Part shown: in pieces, positions 28,901-36,457 of the stretch | Numbering within the stretch: position 1 is the stretch's first letter | How the letters are laid out: each line of letters opens with the position of its first letter | Notes under the pieces: model-generated | Seen by the model: the letters and a program-made list of their open reading frames with translations, nothing else | Told to the model about the DNA's origin: nothing | Database searches by the model: none | DNA from: Streptomyces roseirectus | GTDB lineage: Bacteria; Actinomycetota; Actinomycetes; Streptomycetales; Streptomycetaceae | Length of the DNA: 64,000 nt | Direction: 5' to 3' | NCBI RefSeq assembly: GCF_014489635.1 | Contig: NZ_CP060828.1 | Location: forward strand, 3,386,001-3,450,000 | Made by a program: the position numbers and the translations under genes

Positions 28901-29359
28901 GATGCCGATCCGTCCGCCGGAGAGGCTGTCCGCCATCGACCACTCCCCGGCGATGCGGACGGGGTCGTGCGGCGGAAGCACCACGGTGTTGATCCGAACG
29001 CGGTGCGTCTCGCGGGCCAACGCCGCCGCGAGGACAAGGGGGTTGGGGAAGAGGCCGCCGGAGGAGTGGAGGTGTCTCTCCGGGAGCCAGAGGCCGTGGA
29101 AGCCGTGGGTGTCGGCGTAGCGGGCGGCTTCGACGAGGAGACCGTAACCGGGGTCTTGGTGATGGCCGCCGGAGAAGGAGAGGCTGAAGTCAGGGGCGGG
29201 ACGGCGACGGTGCGCGGGACGAAGGCCGGGACGCGGGGCGGGCGCTTGGATGTGACGTGGAATCTCGACCTCGTCCTCAGCGTGCTGTCCGGGCACGGCG
29301 AGGCGTTCGACAGCGGAGCCGGGCTCGGCCGGACGGTCGTCCGGCGTGCGGTCGTTCAT
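25997..29359 (-). CDS. Four-domain fusion: luciferase-like monooxygenase, condensation-like, thioesterase-like, flavin reductase
   Basis: 1120 residues. Residues ~57-303 are a luciferase-like monooxygenase of the natural-product type (FHGLWLPERHLHSSGGLFPNP; SLSGGRIGIGIG) that seems ~20 residues short after that motif. Residues ~330-760 are an NRPS condensation-type fold, but the active motif reads HRIALDG at 466-472, with Arg for the second His of HHxxxDG. Residues ~783-952 resemble a type II thioesterase (FCLPPVGGSPLVFRPL; FGHGGGG with Gly851 at the Ser position; His938 kept). Residues ~957-1120 are a flavin reductase (APVTVVTAWDGEGRARAFTASA; GDHSILTGRIEAV). No adenylation or carrier domain is visible. 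The start ATG overlaps the stop of the preceding 61-residue gene. The fusion pairs an FMNH2-dependent oxygenase with its own reductase; condensation and hydrolysis look disabled. Confidence 0.85.
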   Translation of the reverse strand: MNDRTPDDRPAEPGSAVERLAVPGQHAEDEVEIPRHIQAPAPRPGLRPAHRRRPAPDFSLSFSGGHHQDPGYGLLVEAARYADTHGFHGLWLPERHLHSSGGLFPNPLVLAAALARETHRVRINTVVLPPHDPVRIAGEWSMADSLSGGRIGIGIGVDGACGERLEQIRALWRGGRRAGDVSRVPRPVQPDPPVFLAVGDDRAGYEEAARAGLGVVTEMTDQSVERFAEDVAHYRATRERYGFDPDAGRVVVVLSACPGTGLALIDALAEAGADELAALVDLGVTPEQLRAVLGELDVLRRRYHEDVPQRTTQRAPQRAAPAQYTEHSAPATPVQRRLWLAARRLGAAAHNEARAVRLRGPLDLTALRTAVEAVVHRHDGLRTVFRAEEGDADGETLRQVVLPPAPVGVTVTDARGQDPSDTVQVDPSDIIRAVREDAHDLAHGPLFTVTVVRLGDDDHLLVLGTHRIALDGHAVRLVTRDLGEAYRAVREGRVPEFSGPAGTNLSLTVTAGRDGDVAWWREHLGEVPPVLRLPTDRPRGGQFRGPGAAVTVRLDAADTARLQSWSGRHRVTLFATLCTGWQAVLRGVCGQDEFLLATTFGQREPQAQDVVGSLAAVLPLRVSLTDATPLDEAVRATRDALLDAGERAAAPLDALLAGLTPHPGEPRSLTPVSVDFGDEPLLGLTLPGLRTEAVEDTGACVPLELMLTATRSRTGLALRLQYDTGLYDEATARGLVEVLVRVLTAVADEWAETVGDLPVSAEGPAPASASTAAELAANPDLTPVTLFCLPPVGGSPLVFRPLLAALPLEIDAVVVGRGKGAGRSFEESVGDVAGWIAERVGEGAYALFGHGGGGLPAYEVARRLVRDGGPGPRHLFVAESRPPQRDAGESEPRLACPVTVVTGGEEVAVSVRDVDLWAELTTGPVSQVELEGDVMESHADAVAERVRGALFDVPEAEPVTPELFREAMARLAAPVTVVTAWDGEGRARAFTASAVCSLSAEPPLLLVCVDRSSRAHEVFTRADRFLVNVLGDEQAAVAREFAGRDRAAAEASLVPLERGLPGLPGAAARFACVSRQVLPGGDHSILTGRIEAVALSDAPALVHFRRGWHRAVALPPEEQP

Positions 29360-29541
29360 GCCACCACTCCCGTCCGGACGATCTGCCGTTCAAGGCAGGC
29401 AAGTTGTTCAAGGATCCGAAGCTGCGCCTCGGAAATGACCCCGATTTCCCGGACCGAGATGCGCACCCCCACCATCCGAAACGAGTCCGCACCCAACTCC
29501 ACGTACTCCCACTCCGGCATTACCGCGCCCCTATTCGACAT
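29356..29541 (-). CDS. 61-residue protein of unknown function coupled to fusion enzyme
   Basis: The sequence begins MSNRGAVMPEWEYVELG and ends LACLERQIVRTGVVA; a second Met at residue 8 could be the start. It is neither MbtH-like nor a carrier protein (no GxDS phosphopantetheine site), and it lacks a signal peptide. Codon use is slightly less GC-rich than its neighbours. The stop TGA overlaps the ATG of the fusion gene (ATGA), so the two are translated together, which is the main evidence that it is real and functionally connected. The role is unknown. Confidence 0.55.
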   Translation of the reverse strand: MSNRGAVMPEWEYVELGADSFRMVGVRISVREIGVISEAQLRILEQLACLERQIVRTGVVA

Positions 29542-29662
29542 AACTCACCCTCACGCCCGTCACCGCCGATACCGATCACCTATATCGACCCTAGGCGCCC
29601 GAAATTCCCCCACCAACACCGATTCCACACCACGAAACACGAACCGGCGACGTTCCCCACGC

Positions 29663-29993
29663 GCGGAAGGCTGGTTCGCGGAGGACCTGGACCGCCTCCC
29701 CGAGGCGCCTCGCCACACCGAGTTGATCGACGGAGCGCTCGTCGTCGAGGCCCCCCCCCGAGTCCGCCCACAGGGACCGCACGGTAAAACTCCGCAAATA
29801 CGCGGAGGCCGGAATTCCGCACCACTGGTGCATCGAAGACGAATCCAGCACCCCAGCCGTCCACGTCTACGAACTCGACAAACCAACCGGCGCCTACGCC
29901 CCCGCCGGCATCTTCCGAAACACCCTGACCCGCCCGGTCCCCTTCGAGATCAACCTGAACCTCGACAAACTAATGCCGCCGCGAAGCAGCTGA
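29663..29993 (+). pseudogene. Uma2-family nuclease remnant (deletion and frameshift)
   Basis: Two fragments of a DUF820/Uma2-type protein sit side by side in different frames. The first reads GWFAEDLDRLPEAPRHTELI then DGALVVEAPP. The second, starting around 29757, reads PESAHRDRTVKLRKYAEAGI, then PHHWCIEDESSTPAVHVYEL and ends KLMPPRSS at a TGA (29991-29993). In intact relatives these segments are separated by ~80-100 residues, as I recall the family. A run of nine C (29751-29759) sits exactly at the junction. Uma2 proteins are PD-(D/E)XK-fold nucleases of unclear role, often numerous in Streptomyces. This copy cannot be functional. Confidence 0.82.
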
Positions 29994-30004
29994 GAGCGGA
30001 CACG

Positions 30005-30038
30005 AAAAGGGCCGGATTCAGGGGAACCCGGCCCTTTT
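30005..30038. terminator. Strong rho-independent-type terminator
   Basis: AAAAGGGCCGG (30005-30015) pairs with CCGGCCCTTTT (30028-30038), with extra TTC/GAA pairing inside the loop, followed by T and preceded by A-run, so it works in both directions. It ends the Uma2 remnant and, read on the minus strand, starts 10 bp after the ychF-like stop at 30049. Confidence 0.88.
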
Positions 30039-30048
30039 TGGGAAGTGC

Positions 30049-30066
30049 TCAGACGTTGAAGCGGAA
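30049..30066. repeat. Direct repeat of ychF 3' end (candidate attachment site, left)
   Basis: TCAGACGTTGAAGCGGAA is identical to 33300-33317, which encodes the last five codons (FRFNV) and stop of ychF. It lies 3251 bp from the ychF copy and next to a terminator in the orientation expected for ychF. Confidence 0.8.
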
Positions 30067-30201
30067 TGTCTGAGGGCTGATCCTGACCTGCGGCCGAGCC
30101 CCATCCAGGGCTCTGACCTGGGATTTCCCGGTTGGCACGCGTTGGCTCCCGACGGCCGTTTACGGGTGTCCTGCGGACTGGCTGCGGACCGGAGGACACC
30201 C

Positions 30202-32382
30202 TCACTCGGCCGACATGAGCCTCTCGTCCGTCATACCCAGACGTGCCTGTTCCTCCTCGACGATCCGACGTGCCAGCTCGGTGTCCGACACGTCGACCGC
30301 GTCCGGGGTGGCTTCGGCCACGGCGCTGCGGCGGGCATAGGCATCGAACAGGCGCGTCTTGGCTTCCAGCATCTTCACCATGCGTTCGTCCACGCCTCCG
30401 GTGGCGAGGAGGCGGTGCACACGAACCGGCCTGACCTGGCCCATACGGTGGGCCCGGGCCACCGCCTGATGTTCGATTGTCGGCTTGATCTGGGGTTCGC
30501 AGATGACGACGACGGAGGCGGCCTGCATGTTGAGGCCGACGCCCGCTGCCTGGATCTGCCCTAGGAGCACCGCCGGGCCCTGGACATCGGCGAAGTCGTC
30601 GACGATCTCCTGGCGACGCTGGGCCGGGACGCCGCCGGTCAGCGGACCGAACACCGGAGTGGTCCTGGCGGTTCCGGCCGCGAGGGCCTCCTTCACCACG
30701 CCCAGTACGTCCTTGAAGTTGGAGAAGACCACCGTCTTCTGCCCGTTCTCGCCGGCCTCCCGAACGATCTCCCGGAGCCGGTCCAGTTTGGCCGACTTCT
30801 CGGGGCGCATGTACGCGGCCCTGCGCATGGCCATGAAGTTGCCCGCGCGCACGGCTTCGCGGTACGCCTCCTCGTCCGAAGCGCTCAGCTCCTCCCACTC
30901 GTCGGTCTGCTGAAGGCTCGGGAGTTCCGTCAGCACGTCCTCCTGGTTGCGCCGCAGGTAGACCGGGGCCACCACCTTGCGGAAGGCGACCGATCCGGCC
31001 AGCGCGTCCCGTTCACCGAGGGAGTCCGCGACGTCGCCATCGAGCATCCGGACCAAGTTGCGGAACTCCACCACACGGTTCTCCATCGGGGTTCCGGTCA
31101 TGAAGAGGCTGCGCTCACAACGCTCCGTCCACAGGGCGACCGACTGAGACCGTTTGGTCTTCGGGTTCTTCACGGAGTGCGCTTCGTCGACGACCAGCAG
31201 CCCGACCTCCCCGCCGCCCGGTGCCGGAAAGCCGCGCAGCGCGTCGAACGTGGTCACCCCAACGCCGCCCCGCCCTTTCCAGTCGGCAAACGCGTAGTGC
31301 CGGTCGGGACCATGGAGCACCATGACGCGCAGGGCGCTGCGGGCCTCGATCTCCCGTGTCCAGTTCACGAGGACGCTCGCCGGGCAGACGACCATGAAGT
31401 GACTCTGCCCCTCGGCTGCCAGGTGCGCGAGGACGGCGATCGCCTGGATGGTCTTCCCGAGGCCCATCTCGTCGCCGAGTATCACCTTGCGCTGCGCAAG
31501 CGCGAACCGTGCGCCGAACGACTGGTAACCGCGCAGGGAGACCCGCCGGTGCGTGTCGTCGAGGTGCTGGGTCCGTACCCGCTCCGCAATCTCGTCCGGC
31601 AGAAAGCCCTCTGCGGCAGCCGCGTCCGGCAGCCGCCCGGAAATCTCGGCGAGCAGGCTGTAGTACTCGGCGGAGCGGAGTTCGAAGTCCACCCAGGCCG
31701 CGACGTCGGACGAGAGCCCCCGGAGCAGGTCCACCGACGCCTGGGCGAGCAGCTCTGGCAGGCCGGCCTGCTCCGCCTCGTCCACCAGCGACCGGACCTC
31801 GGCGACCGCCGCCCACGCGCGAGCCTTCTTCTCCCGGCCGGCCAGCAGCATCCGGACCCTTCCGGCGGCGGGCCTAGCGTCGGCCAGCAGCGGACCTAGC
31901 CGTTCCGCCAGGACGGTGGCCTTGTCGACCGCACGCCGGGCGTCCGGGCCGGCCTCCACCAGGACATGCAGGGCCATGACGAGCGCGGTGGTGCTCGGTT
32001 CCGGCCGGTCCACGTCGATGTGGACGGCCACGGTCTCGTGCACGGCCTCGGAGAGCCGGCGGGCGGCGGCGAGCATCTGGTCGACGGTGCGCTGCCCGAC
32101 ACCGGGAATCTGCCGCAGCCGGTAGGGGCCCGCTTCGAGAACACTGCCCAGGGTGCGCAGTCCGCTCTTCTCGACGCTCCCCAGCCGCAGCCGCCCTTCG
32201 GTGACGTCCTGCAGCCGGGCGACGGGAATGGCGTCGAGCTCCCGCTTCACCGCCGCATCATGGATCGGCTTCAGTGCCGCCCGTACCGCCTCCACTGCCC
32301 TTCCATGGTCACCGACCACTGCCTGCGCCGCCTCGTACAGTCGCGTTCCCCTCGCGACTGTGTCCCGCTCGCCACGCCCCAC
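30202..32382 (-). CDS. SNF2-family helicase with N-terminal helix-hairpin-helix region
   Basis: 726 residues from the GTG at 32382, preceded by GAGAGGGG; the frame is open to 32430. Residues ~89-104 (LRQIPGVGQRTVDQML) look like a helix-hairpin-helix DNA-binding motif. The SNF2 ATPase follows: Walker A GDEMGLGKT (303-311), DEAH box VVDEAHSVKNP (~398-408), MTGTPMENR motif III, then helicase C with VVFSNFKD, QAAGVGLNMQAA and AVARAHRMGQ (motif VI). SNF2 translocases remodel DNA-protein complexes; stand-alone copies in bacteria occur in several phage-defence systems. It is divergent from the antitoxin gene with ~150 bp between them. The N-terminal ~285 residues match nothing I can name. Confidence 0.88.
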   Translation of the reverse strand: MGRGERDTVARGTRLYEAAQAVVGDHGRAVEAVRAALKPIHDAAVKRELDAIPVARLQDVTEGRLRLGSVEKSGLRTLGSVLEAGPYRLRQIPGVGQRTVDQMLAAARRLSEAVHETVAVHIDVDRPEPSTTALVMALHVLVEAGPDARRAVDKATVLAERLGPLLADARPAAGRVRMLLAGREKKARAWAAVAEVRSLVDEAEQAGLPELLAQASVDLLRGLSSDVAAWVDFELRSAEYYSLLAEISGRLPDAAAAEGFLPDEIAERVRTQHLDDTHRRVSLRGYQSFGARFALAQRKVILGDEMGLGKTIQAIAVLAHLAAEGQSHFMVVCPASVLVNWTREIEARSALRVMVLHGPDRHYAFADWKGRGGVGVTTFDALRGFPAPGGGEVGLLVVDEAHSVKNPKTKRSQSVALWTERCERSLFMTGTPMENRVVEFRNLVRMLDGDVADSLGERDALAGSVAFRKVVAPVYLRRNQEDVLTELPSLQQTDEWEELSASDEEAYREAVRAGNFMAMRRAAYMRPEKSAKLDRLREIVREAGENGQKTVVFSNFKDVLGVVKEALAAGTARTTPVFGPLTGGVPAQRRQEIVDDFADVQGPAVLLGQIQAAGVGLNMQAASVVVICEPQIKPTIEHQAVARAHRMGQVRPVRVHRLLATGGVDERMVKMLEAKTRLFDAYARRSAVAEATPDAVDVSDTELARRIVEEEQARLGMTDERLMSAE

Positions 32383-32528
32383 GCTTCCCGCCCCTCTCTG
32401 GCCCTCCCCGCATCTTTCCACCGCCCACACCGGGCCTCGACGGGCATTCGCAGCTCCCTGCTGATCAACCGAACCTCGGGGCAGCCATTCACACCCTCAT
32501 ACTTACGACCACCGGTAGGATCGGCACC

Positions 32529-32780
32529 ATGAGCGGTAGTAGGAAGTATTCGATCAGCCTGCCCGAGGATCTCGCCGAGGCCGTACGCGCCCATGTCGGG
32601 CCCGGCGGTTTCTCCGCCTACGTCGCCGAGGCTCTCGAACAGAGGGTCGCCATGGACAAGCTGCGGGAGATCGTCGCCGACTTCGAGACCGACAACGAAG
32701 CTCTCACCCGCGAGGAGGTCGAGGCCGCCCGGGCGCTGCTGCGCCACGACCACCGGCAGGCCGGCGGGGCCGCCGCCTGA
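32529..32780 (+). CDS. Type II antitoxin (ribbon-helix-helix-like, VapB role)
   Basis: 83 residues from the ATG at 32529. The N-terminus SGSRKYSISLPEDLAEAVRAHV, read as a strand followed by a helix, and GGFSAYVAEALEQRVAMDKL resemble a MetJ/Arc-type DNA-binding fold. The acidic C-terminus TREEVEAARALL would neutralise the toxin. The stop overlaps the toxin start (TGATG), the usual toxin-antitoxin arrangement. No clear Shine-Dalgarno site precedes it; TAGGAT at 32516-32521 is a possible -10 box that would give a leaderless transcript. The pair probably represses itself. Confidence 0.82.
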   Translation: MSGSRKYSISLPEDLAEAVRAHVGPGGFSAYVAEALEQRVAMDKLREIVADFETDNEALTREEVEAARALLRHDHRQAGGAAA

Positions 32781-33172
32781 TGCCCGGCACCCTCCTGCTC
32801 GACAGCGAAGGACTCTCGAAGCTCTACAGCAAGGACCGCACCGTGGTGGCCCTGGTCCAGGCGGCGTCGGAGGAGGGCGTCCGAGTCGCCACCAGCGCCA
32901 TGACCACGCTTGAGGCCGACTACGAGCGCATTCACCCGGCCCGCATCAAGTGGGTCCTCTCCCGCGTCGACGTCCACGACGTCACCAAGGAGATCACCGA
33001 CCGGGCCGCAGTCCTCCTTCGCACCCATCGCCTTCACGGCCACAAGTACGCCATCGATGCCGTTCTCGCCGCCATCGCCCGCAACACGCCCCAACCAGTC
33101 ACCGTCCTCACCTCCGACCCCGAGGATCTGACACTCCTGTGCGGCCCTTCCGTGGAGGTCGTCAAGGTCTGA
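32780..33172 (+). CDS. vapC: PIN-domain toxin (VapC-like ribonuclease)
   Basis: 130 residues. Conserved acidic residues of the PIN fold are visible: Asp8 in TLLLDSEGL, Glu45 in TTLEADYER, Asp93 in HKYAIDAVLAA and Asp113 in LTSDPEDL. VapC toxins cut tRNA or rRNA when freed from the antitoxin. The ATG shares its A with the antitoxin stop (TGATG), giving coupled translation. It is the last gene before the terminator at 33251-33284. Being inside the candidate island, it may stabilise it by addiction, or act with the SNF2 gene in defence (inference). Confidence 0.88.
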   Translation: MPGTLLLDSEGLSKLYSKDRTVVALVQAASEEGVRVATSAMTTLEADYERIHPARIKWVLSRVDVHDVTKEITDRAAVLLRTHRLHGHKYAIDAVLAAIARNTPQPVTVLTSDPEDLTLLCGPSVEVVKV

Positions 33173-33250
33173 GGCCGCGTCGCTGCCACGCCGCCCGGCC
33201 AAACGCTGTCACCGCATCGCGGGATCGGGGACTCACCGCGGACACACAGC

Positions 33251-33284
33251 TGTGCCCGACCCACCAACAGGAGGGTCGGGCACA
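33251..33284. terminator. Hairpin between toxin gene and ychF
   Basis: TGTGCCCGACCC (33251-33262) and GGGTCGGGCACA (33273-33284) form a perfect 12-bp stem with a 10-base loop. There is no long T-run on either side. It separates the convergent toxin and ychF genes. Confidence 0.75.
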
Positions 33285-33299
33285 GGTATTGACATAGCG

Positions 33300-33317
33300 T
33301 CAGACGTTGAAGCGGAA
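33300..33317. repeat. Direct repeat of ychF 3' end (candidate attachment site, right, inside ychF)
   Basis: Same 18 bp as 30049-30066; here it is the genuine end of the ychF gene (FRFNV and stop on the minus strand). Confidence 0.8.
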
Positions 33318-34388
33318 CTCCACCACATCCCCGTCCTGCATGACGTACTCCTTGCCCTCCATCCGCGCCTTGCCCTTGGCGCGCGCCTCCGCGACCGACC
33401 CCGTCTCGACGAGGTCGGCGAAGGAGATGACCTCGGCTTTGATGAAGCCCTTCTGGAAGTCGGTGTGGATGACGCCGGCGGCTTCGGGGGCGGTGGCGCC
33501 CTGCTTGATGGTCCAGGCGCGGGATTCCTTGGGACCGGCGGTGAGGTAGGTCTGGAGGCCGAGGGTGTTGAAGCCGACGCGGGCGAGGGTCGCGAGGCCG
33601 GGCTCCTCCGCGCCCACCGATTCGAGGAGTTCGAGCGCGTCGGCCTCGTCCAGCTCCGCGAGGTCCGCTTCGAGCTTCGCGTTGAGGAAGATCGCCTCGG
33701 CGGGGGCGACGAGCGCACGCTGCTCGTCCTTGAACGCGTCGTCGGTCAGCTCGTCCTCGTCGACGTTGAAGACGTAGAGGAACGGCTTGGTGGTGAGGAG
33801 GTGCAGGTCGTGGAGGAGTTCGGCCCGCTCGCTGCCCTGGACGACGCCCTCGGAGAACAGCGTGTCCCCGCGCTCCAGGATCTCCTTGGCGGCCTCGACG
33901 GCGGCGACCTTCGGCGCGACGTCCTTCTTGATCCGGGACTCCTTCTGGAGGCGCGGCAGGACCTTCTCGATGGTCTGGAGGTCGGCGAGGATCAGCTCGG
34001 TGTTGATGGTCTCGATGTCGTCCTTGGGCGACACCTTGCCGTCGACGTGGACGACGTTCTCGTCCTTGAAGGCCCGGATGACCTGGCAGATCGCGTCGGA
34101 CTCACGGATGTTCGCGAGGAACTTGTTGCCCAGCCCCTCGCCCTCCGAGGCCCCCCGGACGATCCCCGCGATGTCGACGAAGTCGACGGTCGCCGGGAGG
34201 ATCTTCTGCGAGCCGAAGATCTCCGCGAGCTTGTCGAGACGGGGGTCGGGGACGCCCACGACACCGACGTTCGGCTCGATCGTGGCGAACGGGTAGTTGG
34301 CCGCGAGCACGTCGTTCTTGGTCAGGGCGTTGAACAGGGTCGACTTGCCGACATTCGGCAGACCGACGATTCCGATCGTGAGCGACAC
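33300..34388 (-). CDS. ychF: Redox-regulated ATPase YchF (OBG-family)
   Basis: 362 residues. G1 motif IVGLPNVGKST at about residues 6-16, ANYPFATIEPNVG as the switch region, VDFVDIAGIVRGAS as G3, and the C-terminal TGS-like domain (SFADLVETGSVAEARAKGKA, EGKEYVMQDGDVV). YchF binds ATP rather than GTP because of an altered G4 motif (NVDE here) and interacts with ribosomes and stress pathways; it is highly conserved in bacteria. Its last 18 bases are duplicated at 30049-30066. No terminator of its own directly follows except the island-side hairpin. Confidence 0.96.
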   Translation of the reverse strand: MSLTIGIVGLPNVGKSTLFNALTKNDVLAANYPFATIEPNVGVVGVPDPRLDKLAEIFGSQKILPATVDFVDIAGIVRGASEGEGLGNKFLANIRESDAICQVIRAFKDENVVHVDGKVSPKDDIETINTELILADLQTIEKVLPRLQKESRIKKDVAPKVAAVEAAKEILERGDTLFSEGVVQGSERAELLHDLHLLTTKPFLYVFNVDEDELTDDAFKDEQRALVAPAEAIFLNAKLEADLAELDEADALELLESVGAEEPGLATLARVGFNTLGLQTYLTAGPKESRAWTIKQGATAPEAAGVIHTDFQKGFIKAEVISFADLVETGSVAEARAKGKARMEGKEYVMQDGDVVEFRFNV

Positions 34389-34571
34389 GTTGCGACTTCC
34401 CGTGAGTGGTGAGGGCCAGGGGCCGGTACGCGTACGAACCCCACCGGCCGATCCCTCAGTCTAAGCCGTGCGGGTCCCCGTCCCGCCGTCCCTCTCGAAC
34501 GCATGCCCAAGCCCGCCCCCACGGCGTGTCCCACGCCCGATTCGGCACATAAGCAGACCTAAGTTGGACGA

Positions 34572-35636
34572 GTGCACCGACCCGAACCCGGCCGTCCCGG
34601 ACGAACCTCCCCGGAACCCGCGCGGGCCCGGCCCTCGGGCACCGCGGGCAAAGCAGCGCAGGCGAGAGGCGACGGCGTGAGCGGTGTACGGGACGACTCG
34701 GCGGGACGCGCCGGGACACAGGCGAACGCCCCCGACGGCGACGACTTCACCAGGGCGACCTTCGACGCCCTCCGCCTGACCCGCGCCCCGGAGGAACCAC
34801 CCCGCCGGCAAGCATCGGGCGGCGACGTACGGGACGTACGGGACGTACGGAGCGAAGCCGCCAACGACCAGCCCCCGGCCCGCATGGCCCCCCGCCAGAA
34901 AACCCCCCGCAGGCAGCCGCCCCTCCGCACCCCGGACGACCGCCGTAACCCGGACATCCCCCGCACCCTGGACGCTCGCCCCGCCCCGGACGCCCGCCGC
35001 GCCCCGGACGCCCGCCGCGCCCCGCGCCCGACCCCCCCGCGGCACGACCCGAACCCCCCGTACGACCGCGAGCCCTCCAGCCGCACCCCCGCCCAAAACC
35101 CCGCCAACTCCCCCCACCCCTCCCCGCCTCCCCACCTGAACCGCCCCCGCCGCCCTACTCCCCCCACCGCCACACCCCCGAAAGCACCCCCCACGCACCC
35201 CCCACGCCAACGCCGCACCCCACCCCGCCCAACCCCCCCGCGCCCGACCGACCGCTACCCCACCCCCCGCCTCACCGGCCTGGGCTGCGCCCTCCTCAGC
35301 ACCGCCCTGATGACGACCTTCGGCCTGCTGATCGACCTCGTCCTGGGCGACTCGACCACCGCGTACGCGGTCCTCTACCTGCCCGTCTGCGTGCTGACGG
35401 CGTCCTGGACCCGCAAGGGCGACCTGCTCTCCGCCCCGGTCGTCCTCCCGATCGCCTTCGCCATCGGCATCCTGTCCGTCGCGGACGGCGGAGGCGGCGC
35501 GGGCGGCACCCTGATGGGGCTGGTGACGGCGCTGGCGACGCAGGCGGGCTGGCTGTACGGCGGGACGCTCGCCGCGCTGCTGGTGGCCGCCGCCCGCCGC
35601 TGGTGGCCGGCCTCGCTCAGCCGCGGGCGCGCATAG
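34572..35636 (+). CDS. DUF6542 membrane protein with long Pro/Arg-rich N-terminus
   Basis: About 354 residues from the GTG at 34572; the GTG at 34677 with GAGAGG upstream is an alternative start. Residues ~1-230 are Pro/Arg/Asp-rich and probably disordered, with short repeats ([22 protein letters not shown]). The C-terminal ~120 residues contain four hydrophobic segments: [50 protein letters not shown] and [20 protein letters not shown]. This matches the actinobacterial DUF6542 family, whose function is unknown. Its 3' end overlaps the convergent ppgK gene by 20 bp. Confidence 0.75.
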   Translation: MHRPEPGRPGRTSPEPARARPSGTAGKAAQARGDGVSGVRDDSAGRAGTQANAPDGDDFTRATFDALRLTRAPEEPPRRQASGGDVRDVRDVRSEAANDQPPARMAPRQKTPRRQPPLRTPDDRRNPDIPRTLDARPAPDARRAPDARRAPRPTPPRHDPNPPYDREPSSRTPAQNPANSPHPSPPPHLNRPRRPTPPTATPPKAPPTHPPRQRRTPPRPTPPRPTDRYPTPRLTGLGCALLSTALMTTFGLLIDLVLGDSTTAYAVLYLPVCVLTASWTRKGDLLSAPVVLPIAFAIGILSVADGGGGAGGTLMGLVTALATQAGWLYGGTLAALLVAAARRWWPASLSRGRA

Positions 35637-36357
35637 CCGCTCCCACGATCCCCGCGTTGTTCTGGAGCTGCGCGGGCACGATCTCGGCCTTGATGCCCTG
35701 GACGTACGGCAGGAACTTCTGCGCCTTGCGGCTGACCCCGCCGCCGATGATGAACAGCTCCGGCGAGAACAGCATCTCGACGTGCGCGAGGTACTTGGTG
35801 ACCCGGTGGGCCCAGTGCTCCCAGGAGAGCTCGCCGTCCTCCCTGGCCTTGCTGGAGGCGCGCGTCTCCGCGTCGTGGCCGTGCAGTTCGAGGTGGCCCA
35901 GCTCGGTGTTGGGCACGAGCACGCCGTCGCTGAACAGGGCGCTGCCGATGCCGGTGCCGAACGTCAGCAGGATGACCGTCCCCTTGCGCCCGCGCCCGGC
36001 GCCGAAGGCGACCTCGGCGACGCCCGCCGCGTCCGCGTCGTTGACGACCGTCACGGGGAGCCCGCCGAGGCGTTCGGTGAACAGCGCACGCGCGTCGGTG
36101 TCGATCCAGCTCTTGTCGACGTTGGCCGCCGTGCGCACGGTGGAGCCGCCGGTGACCACGCCCGGGAACGTGAGCCCCACGGGGCCGGTCCAGCCGAAGT
36201 GGTCGACGACCTGTTTCACGCCGTCGGCCACCGCGTCGGGTGTCGCCGGGTGCGGTGTGAGCACTTTGTGCCGCTGCGCCGCCAGGTCGCCCATGTCCAG
36301 GTCCACCGGGGCGCCCTTGATCCCGGATCCGCCGATGTCCACGCCGAAGATCTGCAT
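35617..36357 (-). CDS. ppgK: Polyphosphate glucokinase
   Basis: 246 residues from the ATG at 36357 ([12 protein letters not shown]). ROK-type phosphate 1 motif [29 protein letters not shown] with the catalytic Asp, phosphate 2 [11 protein letters not shown] and the adenosine motif IIGGGVSRK are present. Polyphosphate/ATP glucokinases of actinobacteria phosphorylate glucose with polyphosphate or ATP. Length fits the family. The gene lies between ispH and the DUF6542 gene, an order I recall from other Streptomyces chromosomes. Confidence 0.92.
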   Translation of the reverse strand: MQIFGVDIGGSGIKGAPVDLDMGDLAAQRHKVLTPHPATPDAVADGVKQVVDHFGWTGPVGLTFPGVVTGGSTVRTAANVDKSWIDTDARALFTERLGGLPVTVVNDADAAGVAEVAFGAGRGRKGTVILLTFGTGIGSALFSDGVLVPNTELGHLELHGHDAETRASSKAREDGELSWEHWAHRVTKYLAHVEMLFSPELFIIGGGVSRKAQKFLPYVQGIKAEIVPAQLQNNAGIVGAAMRARG

Positions 36358-36457
36358 GGCCCCACGGTACGACGGCCCACTGACAGTCACCTGCCCGAGG
36401 CCGCCCTGAAGCGCCCCGGGGCCGCCTCAGACCCGCCCCGGGCCCGTCAAGACGGGT

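Larger units (their letters stand above)
30049..33317. mobile_element. Candidate genomic island inserted at ychF 3' end (SNF2 helicase plus toxin-antitoxin)
   Basis: The segment between the two 18-bp repeats holds a SNF2 helicase gene and a PIN-domain toxin/antitoxin pair and nothing housekeeping. At the right end the repeat restores the ychF reading frame. At the left end a ychF-tail copy is followed, 10 bp on, by a strong terminator that ychF itself otherwise lacks. This is the pattern left by site-specific integration into a gene's 3' end. No integrase is present, so the element, if real, is defective or moved by another element's enzyme. Confidence 0.6.

Noticed and set aside
26033..30073. 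A 1346-codon open frame on the plus strand opposite the fusion enzyme
   Set aside because: It is a mirror of high-GC codon bias; the translation is Arg/Pro/Gly-rich with no domains, while the minus strand gives four recognisable domains. Only its far end coincides with a Uma2 fragment.
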